From contig CAJTLO010000003.1 in assembly GCA_910577285.1 (NCBI GenBank), positions 126,774 to 190,773 on the forward strand: DNA of 64,000 bases, written 5' to 3'. Every line of letters starts with the position of its first letter. The first letter of the stretch is position 1. Positions 25,068 through 32,882 of this stretch are shown piece after piece. Position numbers and translations under genes: made by a program. Below the pieces are notes generated by a model, which was given only the letters and a program-made list of their open reading frames with translations, was not told the origin of the DNA and did not search any database. The stretch comes from an uncultured Rikenellaceae bacterium (GTDB lineage: Bacteria > Bacteroidota > Bacteroidia > Bacteroidales > Rikenellaceae).

Positions 25068-26546
25068 ATGAACAGAAAATGGATGTTTGCGGGTCTCATC
25101 GCCGCGGCCGTGGGGATCGGCGGAGGTGCGACCTATCTTATGATGGAGAACGGCCGGACCGTGCGGCCGCAGGAACGGGTGGTGGAGAAGGTCGTGGAGG
25201 TGGAGAAGGCGCCCCCGGCCCGCTTTGCCGCATACCGGTCGGCCGACTATCCCGACCTCACGTATGCGGCCGAGCATGCGGTGGACGCGGTGGTCAATAT
25301 CGAGGTGACGCAGCAGGTCTCCTCGCGCGGCATGGACCCCTTCCTCGAGTTCTTCGGCATCCCGCAGGGTTATTCGCGGGGCGGGGAGTATGCCCCGCGC
25401 GAGGTGAAGGCGGGCGGTTCGGGGGTCATCATTTCGCCCGACGGCTATATCGTCACCAACCACCATGTGGTGGAGAATGCCACCGAACTGAAGGTGAAGC
25501 TCTACGACGGACGCACCTTCCGGGCCGAGGTGGTCGGTACCGATCCCACCACGGAGGTGGCGCTCATCCGTATCGAGGGCGAGAACCTGCCCACGCTGGC
25601 CTTCGGCGACTCCGACGCGTTGCGGCTCGGGGAGTGGGTGCTGGCCATCGGCAGTCCGTTCGACCTGCAATCCACCATCACGGCGGGCATCGTGAGCGCC
25701 AAGTCGCGTAACCTGGGGGCGATTCCCAACCAGTACCGCGTGGAGTCCTTCATCCAGACCGATGCGGCGGTGAATCCGGGCAACAGCGGGGGAGCGCTGG
25801 TCAATACGCGAGGCGAGCTGGTGGGAATCAATACGTTGATAAAGAGCCAGACCGGTACCTATATGGGGTATTCGTTCGCCATTCCGAGCGCGATCGTGCG
25901 GAAGGTGGCGGCCGACCTGAAGGAGTACGGCGTGGTGCAGCGGGCCCTGCTGGGCGTCAGCTATCGGGAGATCGACGAGGAGTTCGTCGAGACCTTCGGT
26001 GAGGAGTACGGTATCGGCGAGGCGGGCGGAGTCTACGTGGCCGAGGTCGTGCCCGACGGCGCAGCCCGTGCGGCGGGTATCCGTAAGGGCGACGTAATCA
26101 CCGCGATAGACGGCATACAGCTCGGTAACAATACCAACCTGACGGAGATCATGTCGCGCTACCGTCCCAACGACAAGGTGATTATTTCCGTAAAAAGAGA
26201 TGGGAAAACGAAACAATTCGAGGTTGCACTGCGTAATAAGGCTGGTAAGGCCGAACCGCTCCCCCGGGAATGGGTGGATGCGGGCGAATCCCTCGGGGGA
26301 CGTTTTGCGGATATCAACGACCGCACTCGCCGGGAACTCAGGATCGACCACGGCATTCGGGTGACCGAGGTGCGTCCGGGAGGCGTACTGGCCCGGGCCC
26401 GGGTGAAAGAGGGATTCGTGATTACCCACCTCAACGACCGGCCCGTGCGCTCGGTGAGCGATCTGGACAAGATCACGGGGCCGGTGACCTACATCGAGGG
26501 CGTATATCCCAACGGGCGGGCCATCAGTTACTCCCTCGTGCAGTAG
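25068..26546 (+). CDS. Do-like periplasmic serine protease (HtrA/DegP)
   Basis: This 492-residue envelope quality-control protease has an N-terminal signal anchor (about 5-26), a trypsin-like domain and two PDZ domains (about 290-370 and 400-480). The nucleophile is Ser240 in GNSGGALV and the general base His133 in TNHHVVENA. The position that carries the triad Asp in DegP (DIAL) is Glu163 here (TTEVALI). The ATG at 25068 gives a clean signal sequence; the 23-residue in-frame upstream extension looks untranslated. It lies 148 bases upstream of rpoD. Confidence 0.94.
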   Translation: MNRKWMFAGLIAAAVGIGGGATYLMMENGRTVRPQERVVEKVVEVEKAPPARFAAYRSADYPDLTYAAEHAVDAVVNIEVTQQVSSRGMDPFLEFFGIPQGYSRGGEYAPREVKAGGSGVIISPDGYIVTNHHVVENATELKVKLYDGRTFRAEVVGTDPTTEVALIRIEGENLPTLAFGDSDALRLGEWVLAIGSPFDLQSTITAGIVSAKSRNLGAIPNQYRVESFIQTDAAVNPGNSGGALVNTRGELVGINTLIKSQTGTYMGYSFAIPSAIVRKVAADLKEYGVVQRALLGVSYREIDEEFVETFGEEYGIGEAGGVYVAEVVPDGAARAAGIRKGDVITAIDGIQLGNNTNLTEIMSRYRPNDKVIISVKRDGKTKQFEVALRNKAGKAEPLPREWVDAGESLGGRFADINDRTRRELRIDHGIRVTEVRPGGVLARARVKEGFVITHLNDRPVRSVSDLDKITGPVTYIEGVYPNGRAISYSLVQ

Positions 26547-26693
26547 GGCGGTCCCGCGGGCGGAATGCCGGATGGATCGGAGCCGTACGGAAGGTCGGTC
26601 GATGCGGCGCCGGGACCGTTTTCCCGAAACGGACCGGTGCGACCGGAAAGAGAGAAAGAGACAACAGATAGTAATATTGCAAACCAACAGACC

Positions 26694-27554
26694 ATGAGGC
26701 AGCTAAAGATCACAAAATCCATCACGAACCGCGAGAGCGCATCCCTTGACAAATACCTCCAGGAGATAGGTAAGGAAGACCTTATCACCGTCGAGGAAGA
26801 GGTGGAGCTCGCGCAGCGCATCAAAAAGGGGGACCAGGAGGCGCTCGAGAAGCTGACCAAGGCCAACCTGCGTTTCGTGGTGTCGGTGGCCAAGCAGTAC
26901 CAGAACCAGGGCCTCAGCCTGCCCGACCTGATTAACGAAGGCAACCTGGGCCTTATCAAGGCTGCGGAGAAGTTCGACGAAACGCGCGGTTTCAAATTCA
27001 TCTCCTATGCCGTGTGGTGGATTCGCCAGTCGATTCTGCAGGCGTTGGCCGAGCAGTCGCGTATCGTGCGTCTGCCGCTCAACCAGGTGGGTTCTCTCAA
27101 TAAGATCAACAAGGCGTTCGCCCGTTTCGAACAGGAGAACGAGCGTACTCCTTCGCCCGAAGAGCTTGCCAACGTGCTCGACCTGCCCAAGGAGAAGGTT
27201 TCCGACACGCTTCGTGTTTCGGGTCGCCACGTGTCGGTGGACGCTCCTTTCTCGGACGGTGAGGACAACAACCTGCTCGACGTGCTCGTCAATACCGATT
27301 CGCCCAATGCCGACCGCGGCTTGATCAACGAGTCGCTCTCCACCGAGGTGGAGCGGGCGCTCGCCACCCTGACCGACCGCGAACGCGACATCATCCGCTA
27401 CTTCTTCGGAATCGGTTGCCCCGAGATGACTCTCGAGGAGATCGGCGAGAAGTTCGGACTGACGCGCGAACGCGTGCGGCAGATCAAAGAGAAGGCCATC
27501 CGCCGGCTGCGCCACAGCTCGCGCAACAAGTTCCTGAAGTCTTATCTCGGATAA
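26694..27554 (+). CDS. rpoD: Primary sigma factor RpoD/SigA (Bacteroidota type)
   Basis: This 286-residue housekeeping sigma factor lacks region 1.1 and the large non-conserved insertion, as is normal for Bacteroidota. Region 1.2 is at about 14-45. Region 2 follows from NLRFVVSVAKQYQNQG through AVWWIRQ (59-115). Region 3 contains VGSLNKINKAFARFEQE, and region 4 has EIGEKFGLTRERVRQIKEKA. Phylum members recognise TTTG/TAnnTTTG promoters, several of which occur in this window. The ATG at 26694 gives the conserved start MRQLKITKSITNRES; the upstream extension is leader. A terminator follows. Confidence 0.98.
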   Translation: MRQLKITKSITNRESASLDKYLQEIGKEDLITVEEEVELAQRIKKGDQEALEKLTKANLRFVVSVAKQYQNQGLSLPDLINEGNLGLIKAAEKFDETRGFKFISYAVWWIRQSILQALAEQSRIVRLPLNQVGSLNKINKAFARFEQENERTPSPEELANVLDLPKEKVSDTLRVSGRHVSVDAPFSDGEDNNLLDVLVNTDSPNADRGLINESLSTEVERALATLTDRERDIIRYFFGIGCPEMTLEEIGEKFGLTRERVRQIKEKAIRRLRHSSRNKFLKSYLG

Positions 27555-27589
27555 GACGGAAGAGGTGCGGCGGTTTGCCGCCGATACGG

Positions 27590-27622
27590 GAGGCTGTCCT
27601 TGCGGACGGCCTCTTTCGTTTT
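27590..27622 (+). terminator. Terminator of rpoD
   Basis: A 10-bp stem with one G-T pair (27590-27599 with 27604-27613) is followed by a T-rich tail, 35 bases after the rpoD stop. The stem core GAGGCTGTCC is shared with the hairpins at 49248 and 54366. Confidence 0.85.
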
Positions 27623-28004
27623 ACGCGGCGCATGCGGGGACGGGTGAGAATACCGGTGCCGGGTTCCGGTTCTGTGAAGTATGCGGTCGGGTGTCGAAAG
27701 GGGGCTCTTCGGATGGTCGTTTCCGTGCATGCGGCCGGGCCTTGCCGTGGCGGATTTGCGGAGCGGGCGAGGGCTCGTTTCGAGGCATCGGGGCTTTTCT
27801 GTTCACCCTGTTCTCCGTGTTCACCCTGTTCATCTCCGAGGTATTCCGATGTGTCGGCCGGCATTGCTTTGTGTCGCGGCGTAAGAGGAGCGGAGGCGTG
27901 CTGTCGGAGAGGGGAAGATGCCGAGGGTAGGGGGCGTTTCGGGTACGCCGGAGGCGTCGTTCGCTTTCTTGGGAGGGGCGGGTACGGCGAAGGCTCTAAT
28001 TGGG

Positions 28005-28012
28005 TATCTTTG
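28005..28012 (+). promoter_or_regulatory. -7 box (TATCTTTG) of the DUF486 gene
   Basis: This is a TAnnTTTG match 31 bases upstream of the ATG at 28044; the -33 element is not obvious. Confidence 0.5.
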
Positions 28013-28043
28013 CGCCGTTTCAAACAAGTAAGTGATTCCGGCT

Positions 28044-28412
28044 ATGAAAGCACTCTACACCGTTCTGCTGCTCGTCTGCTCCAACGCATTCATGACGATT
28101 GCCTGGTACGGCCACCTGAAATTCAACGCTTCGCACGGCGAACGTCCCTTGCCCCTGATCCTCGTGATCCTGGCCAGTTGGGGCATCGCCTTCTTCGAGT
28201 ACTGTTTCCAGGTTCCGGCCAACCGGCTGGGGTTCGCCGAGAACGGGGGACCCTTTTCCCTCATTCAGTTGAAGATCATTCAGGAGGTGATCTCCCTGCT
28301 GGTGTTCACGTTGTTCGCCCTGCTGGTGTTCCGTACCGAAACCTTCCGTTGGAACCACATCGCAGCCTTCGTGTGCATCGTGCTGGCCGTCTATTTCGTG
28401 TTCAGGAAGTAA
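28044..28412 (+). CDS. DMT-family membrane protein (DUF486)
   Basis: This 122-residue protein has four membrane helices and the family signature TIAWYGHLKF, SWGIAFFEYCFQVPANR and FTLFALLVFRTETFRWNH. It belongs to the small DUF486 branch of drug/metabolite transporters; the substrate is unknown. The ATG at 28044 (MKALYTVLL) was chosen over one four codons upstream because it starts directly at the first helix. The gene stands alone, between the rpoD region and a strong bidirectional terminator. Confidence 0.9.
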   Translation: MKALYTVLLLVCSNAFMTIAWYGHLKFNASHGERPLPLILVILASWGIAFFEYCFQVPANRLGFAENGGPFSLIQLKIIQEVISLLVFTLFALLVFRTETFRWNHIAAFVCIVLAVYFVFRK

Positions 28413-28444
28413 CGCGTGCATGCAGTCAGGGGCTGCAGAGAGAT

Positions 28445-28479
28445 CGAACGGCCCGCAGGAAGCTCCTGCGGGCCGTTCG
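28445..28479. terminator. Bidirectional terminator between convergent genes
   Basis: A perfect 16-bp GC-rich stem (28445-28460 with 28464-28479) with a 3-base loop lies between the DUF486 gene and the PHP phosphatase gene. Confidence 0.88.
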
Positions 28480-28497
28480 TATGGAGGGTGGCGAGCG

Positions 28498-29217
28498 TCA
28501 GAACAGCATCCGGTTGTTCTCTTTCAGACCGGTCACCGCATCGAATACCTTTTTCGATATTTTGGCCCGCTGAAGGGCGTCGAGGTAGGCGTTGGAGTGG
28601 GTGTCGGTTCCCACGAAGGTGTAGAGGCCCTGCCGCAGCATGTTTTCGGCATACTTCTTCGCGCCGCTACCGTGGTAGCCCGCCAGCGAGAGCAGGTTGA
28701 GCTGGAGTTTGTACTGCTTGATGAGGTTGATGACCTTGTCCTTGCCGTTGGCCTGAAGGAACATGTAGCGCTCCGGATGGGCGAGGATGATCTCGTAGCC
28801 GGCGAGGGTGGCCTCGAAAAGCATGTCGAAAGCCCGCAGGCTGTAGCCGTTGATGGAGAACTCCACCAGGATGTGCCGGGCGTTCATGGTCAGCGGATCG
28901 CCCTGAAGGCGTTCGGGAAACTTGTCGTCGATGAAATACTCCGCAGCGAGCCGGACGTCCATCGATCCCCGGTAGCCGAAATCGGCGAAGCGCTGCCGCA
29001 ACTCGGTCTCGCCGCGGTTGTCGTAGGCTCCGTGGATGATGTGGGGCGTCATGTAGAGGCCCTGTATTCCCATGCCGTGCATTCTCTCCAGCAGTTGCTC
29101 GCTGTGTTCCCGGTCGGGACTTCCGTCGTCCACACCGGGTACCAGGTGGCAATGGATGTCGTAGAATCCTTCGAGCAGGTCGGCAAGGTAGATGTTTTTT
29201 GTGTGAAAACTGAACAT
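28498..29217 (-). CDS. PHP-domain tyrosine phosphatase, CpsB/YwqE type
   Basis: This 239-residue metal-dependent phosphatase of the PHP fold belongs to the family that dephosphorylates bacterial tyrosine kinases controlling polysaccharide export. Metal ligands are visible in YDIHCHLVPGVDDG (His22, His24), MTPHII, ILAHPERY and GTDTHSN. It follows the UDP-glucuronate decarboxylase gene by 29 bases. No Wzc-like tyrosine kinase or capsule cluster is present in the window, so its target is unknown. The ATG at 29217 (MFSFHTKN) matches the family; the long upstream frame belongs to the preceding gene's shadow. Confidence 0.9.
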   Translation of the reverse strand: MFSFHTKNIYLADLLEGFYDIHCHLVPGVDDGSPDREHSEQLLERMHGMGIQGLYMTPHIIHGAYDNRGETELRQRFADFGYRGSMDVRLAAEYFIDDKFPERLQGDPLTMNARHILVEFSINGYSLRAFDMLFEATLAGYEIILAHPERYMFLQANGKDKVINLIKQYKLQLNLLSLAGYHGSGAKKYAENMLRQGLYTFVGTDTHSNAYLDALQRAKISKKVFDAVTGLKENNRMLF

Positions 29218-29246
29218 CAAATAATTGTCGTATGCGGTCCGTCGTT

Positions 29247-30182
29247 TCAGATGATGCTTTCGAAGTAGGCGATCGTCCGGGCGAGTCCTTCGCGGAGCTG
29301 TACCTCCGGTCGCCAGCCGTGCAGCACTTCGCCTGCGAGCCCGATGTCGGGCCGGCGCTGCCGCGGGTCGTCCGAAGGCAGCGGGCGGAAGACGATCCGC
29401 GAGGCGGACCCCGTCATCTCCAGGATGAGGGCGGCGAGTTGCAGCATGGTGAATTCGCCGGGATTGCCGATGTTGACCGGTCCCGTCACCTCGTCCGGGG
29501 TATCCATCATGCGGACCATGCCCTCCACCAGATCGCTCACGTACTGGAAGCTGCGGGTCTGCGAACCGTCGCCGTATATGGTGATGTCCTCTCCGCGAAG
29601 CGCCTGGACGATGAAGTTGGACACCACGCGGCCGTCGTCGGGGTTCATGCGCGGGCCGTAGGTGTTGAATATCCTCACGATCTTTATCCGGACGCCGTTC
29701 TGGCGATGGTAGTCCATGAAGAGCGTCTCCGCACAACGTTTTCCCTCGTCGTAGCAGGAGCGTATGCCTATCGGATTCACGCTGCCCCAGTAGCTTTCCG
29801 GCTGGGGATGGACGTCGGGGTCGCCGTACACTTCGGAGGTCGAAGCCTGTAAAATGCGTGCCTTGACCCGCTTGGCGAGTCCCAGCATGTTGATGGCTCC
29901 CATCACCGAGGTTTTGGTGGTCTTGATGGGGTTGTACTGGTAGTGGACCGGGGAGGCGGGGCAGGCGAGGTTGTAGATCTCGTCCACCTCGGCGTAGTAG
30001 GGGGCGATGACGTCGTGGCGTACCGGCTCGAAGTTGCCGCATCCCAGCAGGTGCAGGATGTTCCGTTTGCTGCCGGTGAAGTAGTTGTCGAGGCAGATGA
30101 CGTCGTGGCCCTCGCCGACCAGCCGTTCGCACAGATGCGAACCTATGAACCCGGCTCCTCCGGTTACAAGCACTCTCTTCAT
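29247..30182 (-). CDS. UDP-glucuronate decarboxylase (UDP-xylose synthase)
   Basis: This 311-residue short-chain dehydrogenase-type enzyme converts UDP-glucuronate to UDP-xylose. The NAD-binding GGAGFIGSH is at 8-16 and the catalytic Tyr144/Lys148 are in SCYDEGKR. The stretch STSEVYGDPDVHPQPESYWG is diagnostic for the UXS family rather than for 4-epimerases. The ATG at 30182 (MKRVLVTGG) is the family start. Together with the phosphatase gene it suggests supply of xylose or a derived sugar for surface glycans. Confidence 0.93.
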   Translation of the reverse strand: MKRVLVTGGAGFIGSHLCERLVGEGHDVICLDNYFTGSKRNILHLLGCGNFEPVRHDVIAPYYAEVDEIYNLACPASPVHYQYNPIKTTKTSVMGAINMLGLAKRVKARILQASTSEVYGDPDVHPQPESYWGSVNPIGIRSCYDEGKRCAETLFMDYHRQNGVRIKIVRIFNTYGPRMNPDDGRVVSNFIVQALRGEDITIYGDGSQTRSFQYVSDLVEGMVRMMDTPDEVTGPVNIGNPGEFTMLQLAALILEMTGSASRIVFRPLPSDDPRQRRPDIGLAGEVLHGWRPEVQLREGLARTIAYFESII

Positions 30183-30254
30183 CTTCAATCCTGTCTGTGT
30201 GGGTGATGAACGCATGCGGCCTCCTCGCACGGTACCGCCGTCATTTCGCAACTG

Positions 30255-30262
30255 CAAATATA
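30255..30262 (-). promoter_or_regulatory. -7 box (TATATTTG) of the UXS-phosphatase unit
   Basis: This is a TAnnTTTG match on the minus strand, 73 bases upstream of the ATG at 30182. The -33 element is unclear. Confidence 0.45.
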
Positions 30263-30379
30263 GCTCTTTTCACAGAGCTTGCTCCCGCACGGCGGGGAGT
30301 TTCCGCGTTTTCGGGCGGGCGGGACAATGAAAAGTGCTGTCTTTACGTTGTTAAGGAGAGCGCTGCCGGACGGAGCGTA

Positions 30380-30410
30380 TTTGCGGAAAAACGAATTTTT
30401 CATACCTTTG
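30380..30410 (+). promoter_or_regulatory. Promoter of the FKBP lipoprotein pair
   Basis: TTTG (30380-30383), a 19-base spacer and TACCTTTG (30403-30410) match the Bacteroidota consensus fully. Transcription would start near 30416, leaving about 44 bases of leader before the ATG at 30460. Confidence 0.85.
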
Positions 30411-30459
30411 TACATTCCCCGCACACGCGTTGCGTAACGGGACGGGGAGCCGATGGCTT

Positions 30460-31011
30460 ATGCGTGTCAGATATTGGAAAATAGGTGCCGTGGCGGTTGC
30501 GGCCCTCGCGGTTGCGGCCTGCGGCCGGAAGAAGGAGATCTTCGACAAGGAGATGGATATGATCCGGGCGTGGGTGGAGAGCCGGAACAACGACGACGAG
30601 GCGAATTATACCGAAGTGTCGTCGGGTGTCTTCCGGGGGATTTTCCCTCCGGAGGACGGCAGCGGGACCGTGCCGGCAGAAAGGGGCGACAGTCTGTACC
30701 TGATGTACGAGCTGTGTCGGTTCACCTCCTCTTTTACCGAGCGAGGCAAGGCGGATATCGTCTACACGAACAAACCCGACCTGATGCCGGAGCGCGTGGA
30801 GTGGAATCGCGACACGTTGCGGATGGTGCTGGGCGACGGAAAACTGCTGAAAGGTGTGGAGGAGGCGCTCCGGGAGAGTGCGGAGGGCGATCTGGTGGTG
30901 GTTGTCATGACCTCCGGCAATGCCTTCGGCCAACACTCCGTGCAGCAGCTTCCGCCCAATACGCCCGTCGCATGGCGTATCGATGTGGAGAAGGTGATCG
31001 ATAACGACTAA
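30460..31011 (+). CDS. FKBP-type peptidyl-prolyl isomerase lipoprotein
   Basis: This 183-residue lipoprotein has a signal ending at VAAC, then one FKBP-like domain (about 70-180). The domain shows the conserved LKGVEEALRESAEGD stretch and the QLPPNTPVAWRIDVEKV C-terminal strand. Several residues of the classic proline-binding pocket are changed, so isomerase activity is uncertain; a chaperone role in the envelope is possible. The ATG at 30460 was chosen over 30430 because it places the charged n-region directly before the hydrophobic core. It is followed after 8 bases by a second FKBP-like gene. Confidence 0.85.
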   Translation: MRVRYWKIGAVAVAALAVAACGRKKEIFDKEMDMIRAWVESRNNDDEANYTEVSSGVFRGIFPPEDGSGTVPAERGDSLYLMYELCRFTSSFTERGKADIVYTNKPDLMPERVEWNRDTLRMVLGDGKLLKGVEEALRESAEGDLVVVVMTSGNAFGQHSVQQLPPNTPVAWRIDVEKVIDND

Positions 31012-31019
31012 CAACAGTG

Positions 31020-32243
31020 ATGAATATGACGATGAGATATGTTTTGAAATCTTTGGCGACCGTCGCGGCGGCCTGCGCCCTCGGTGCGTGTGCCAGGGCC
31101 GGAAGCGAAGATATCAACGCGATCGAGGACGAAGCCCTGGCGGTGTGGGTGAGCAATCACGCTCCCGAGGCCCGTCCGCTCGGCGATACGGGAATGTATT
31201 ACGAGGTGATCGAAGAGGCTTCCGCGGAGGGCGGGACGAAGGTGGACGTGCGGGGTAAATGGGTGGACGTGGAGTATGTCGTCCGCGATCTCGACGGCGA
31301 CATCGTCTACAACCGCAACGGCGAAACGGCGCGGCGACTGGGCACGTTCCTCAAGTACACCCATTACGTGCCCGAGCGGCTCTATATCGCCAGCAAACAG
31401 AATCTGAGCAACATACCGGCAGGTATCTACCGGTCCATCACGGAGATCGCGCCGGGAGCGATGTGGCGCGTCTACATCCCTTCGCGGCTGGCTTTCTCCG
31501 CCTACGGCATCAGCACCTCGTCGGGGTACGGCGGCCAGCGGGCGCTCGAATCCGATGTTCCGGTCATCCTCGACAGCCTGCGTATCGTGAACATCGTGGA
31601 CAACCCGCAGCAGGAGGGCCGGCAGGCGGTCGTCGCACTGGCCACCGCTCCCCAGCCCGGCGGATGGGGCCGGCCGATGAACGATACCGTGCGCGAAGGG
31701 CTCTACATGGAGGTGCTCGCACGACCCAACCCGGGCGATACCGTGCCGCTGAACCAGCGTGCGAATATCTACTATCGGACCCGGTTTCTGGACGGGCACC
31801 TGATCGACTCCAACGTGGATTCGGTGCTGTACAACCGTTTCGGATCGGTGCGCAGCAGCGATAACATCAATCCGATCCAGGTGACGAGGATGTCCTCGAC
31901 GCCCACCAACGGCAACCAGATGCCCGCCAAGGTCTTTTATGCCGTACTGCCCGACCTTTGCTACGGCGACAGCGTGCGGATGGCCGTTCCGTCGGAATAC
32001 GGCTACTACCGTCAGTACATGTATCCCGACAAGAGCAATTCGATGTGGTCCCTTTCGGCTACTTTCTCGTTCGACTTTACGTTTCAGTACAAGGATTATA
32101 CGGTAGAGGATACCGACTATTTCTTCGCGTCATCGACCTATTACATGCCTTATTCGACCTCGTCGAGCAGTATTCCGGTGGCGGAGATAAAACCCTATAC
32201 GCCTCTCGTCTACGAATTCGTGGTGCAGAAACCCGAATCCTGA
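31020..32243 (+). CDS. Double FKBP-like lipoprotein
   Basis: This 407-residue lipoprotein (signal ending LGAC) has two consecutive degenerate FKBP-like modules (about 70-200 and 235-395). The first retains AGIYRSITEIAPGAMWRVYIPSRLAF; the second retains DGHLIDSNVDS and VRMAVPSEYGYYRQYM. Catalytic pocket residues are poorly conserved. It probably acts in the periplasm or at the outer membrane in folding or export. A GTG stands just before the ATG at 31020, and further Mets follow at 31029 and 31035. It is co-transcribed with the single-domain FKBP protein. Confidence 0.8.
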   Translation: MNMTMRYVLKSLATVAAACALGACARAGSEDINAIEDEALAVWVSNHAPEARPLGDTGMYYEVIEEASAEGGTKVDVRGKWVDVEYVVRDLDGDIVYNRNGETARRLGTFLKYTHYVPERLYIASKQNLSNIPAGIYRSITEIAPGAMWRVYIPSRLAFSAYGISTSSGYGGQRALESDVPVILDSLRIVNIVDNPQQEGRQAVVALATAPQPGGWGRPMNDTVREGLYMEVLARPNPGDTVPLNQRANIYYRTRFLDGHLIDSNVDSVLYNRFGSVRSSDNINPIQVTRMSSTPTNGNQMPAKVFYAVLPDLCYGDSVRMAVPSEYGYYRQYMYPDKSNSMWSLSATFSFDFTFQYKDYTVEDTDYFFASSTYYMPYSTSSSSIPVAEIKPYTPLVYEFVVQKPES

Positions 32244-32263
32244 TCCGTACGGCGAATCGGTCG

Positions 32264-32297
32264 AGGGCGGCTCCCGGTAGCGGGGCCGCCCTTTTTG
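32264..32297 (+). terminator. Terminator of the FKBP pair
   Basis: A GC-rich hairpin (AGGGCGGC 32264-32271 pairing with GCCGCCCT 32285-32292) is followed by five T residues, 21 bases after the stop codon. Confidence 0.85.
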
Positions 32298-32695
32298 CGT
32301 GCTGTCGGCCGGGGCGTTCGGGTATGTAGCCGGTCGGCCTTCGGCTGTAGAGTATGTGAATCCGGAGCGGGGCCGGTTTGGACCGGTGCGCTTTGGGAGT
32401 GTTCGGCGCGGTTCGGTTTGACCCGGTTGAATCCGATTTGAGCCGGTAGGATGGTGGGGATGCGCGGGGAACAGGGGGCGCTTGCAGCCGGTGGAGCCTT
32501 GGGGGCTGTTGCTGTATCCGGGGTGCCGGTATGCCTGAGGGAGGATGTGGTCGCCGGAGGGGTGTTGCGGTCGGGCTTGCAAACTTCGCGGCAAAGGGCT
32601 TTGCGGGGGCACATCGGTTGCCGAGGTCGGCAGTTGTGTTTCCCGGTTCGTGTATTGCGGGACCGTGGGGCTCGTTGCGGGAGAAGGAACGAAAA

Positions 32696-32785
32696 GGACA
32701 ACTGCATCGAGGCGGGCCATTGTGGTCGACTACCTCAGCGAGATGTCCAAGGTACCGGTACACATCGCCCGTCCCGGCTATGCGG
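32696..32785 (+). pseudogene. Inverted 90-bp remnant of the phosphate transporter gene
   Basis: Read on the plus strand this stretch closely matches the complement of about 33265-33362 inside the minus-strand transporter gene. It encodes VVDYLSEMSKVPVHIARP, where the gene has VVDYVSEMSKALVHITRP, and just before it reads CIEAGH against YIEAGH. A deletion of about 14 bases between the two blocks breaks the frame. It has no start or stop context of its own, and the copy sits in opposite orientation to its parent. Confidence 0.85.
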
Positions 32786-32882
32786 CAAGTGCATAGAAGG
32801 GCTGTCGTCCGTGGCCCGAACAGTTTATAGAGGCCGTTCGGAAGGGGTCCTGATGGCCTCGGGGATGCAAGTCCGGGACGGG

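Larger units (their letters stand above)
27555..28043. other. Spacer between rpoD and the DUF486 gene
   Basis: Apart from the rpoD terminator and a TATCTTTG -7 box at 28005-28012, these 489 bases hold no supported gene. A short imperfect duplication of GTTCACCCTGTTC (about 27800-27833) is the only structure noticed. Confidence 0.6.
32244..32882. other. Gene-free spacer downstream of the phosphate transporter
   Basis: These 639 bases between two convergent genes hold the FKBP terminator, a stretch rich in CCGGT/CGGTT words (about 32320-32450) and an inverted remnant of the transporter gene (32696-32785). No intact gene is seen. Confidence 0.7.

Noticed and set aside
26565..26693. N-terminal extension of rpoD
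   Set aside because: Bacteroidota sigma factors start at MRQLKITKSITNRES; the 43 upstream codons look like leader sequence.
27800..27833. Short direct duplication of GTTCACCCTGTTC
   Set aside because: Two imperfect copies in non-coding DNA with no associated feature; likely slippage.
32451..32882. Protein-coding gene in the spacer beyond the phosphate transporter
   Set aside because: The only protein-like stretch is the frame-broken inverted remnant of the transporter; the rest has no start or domain.
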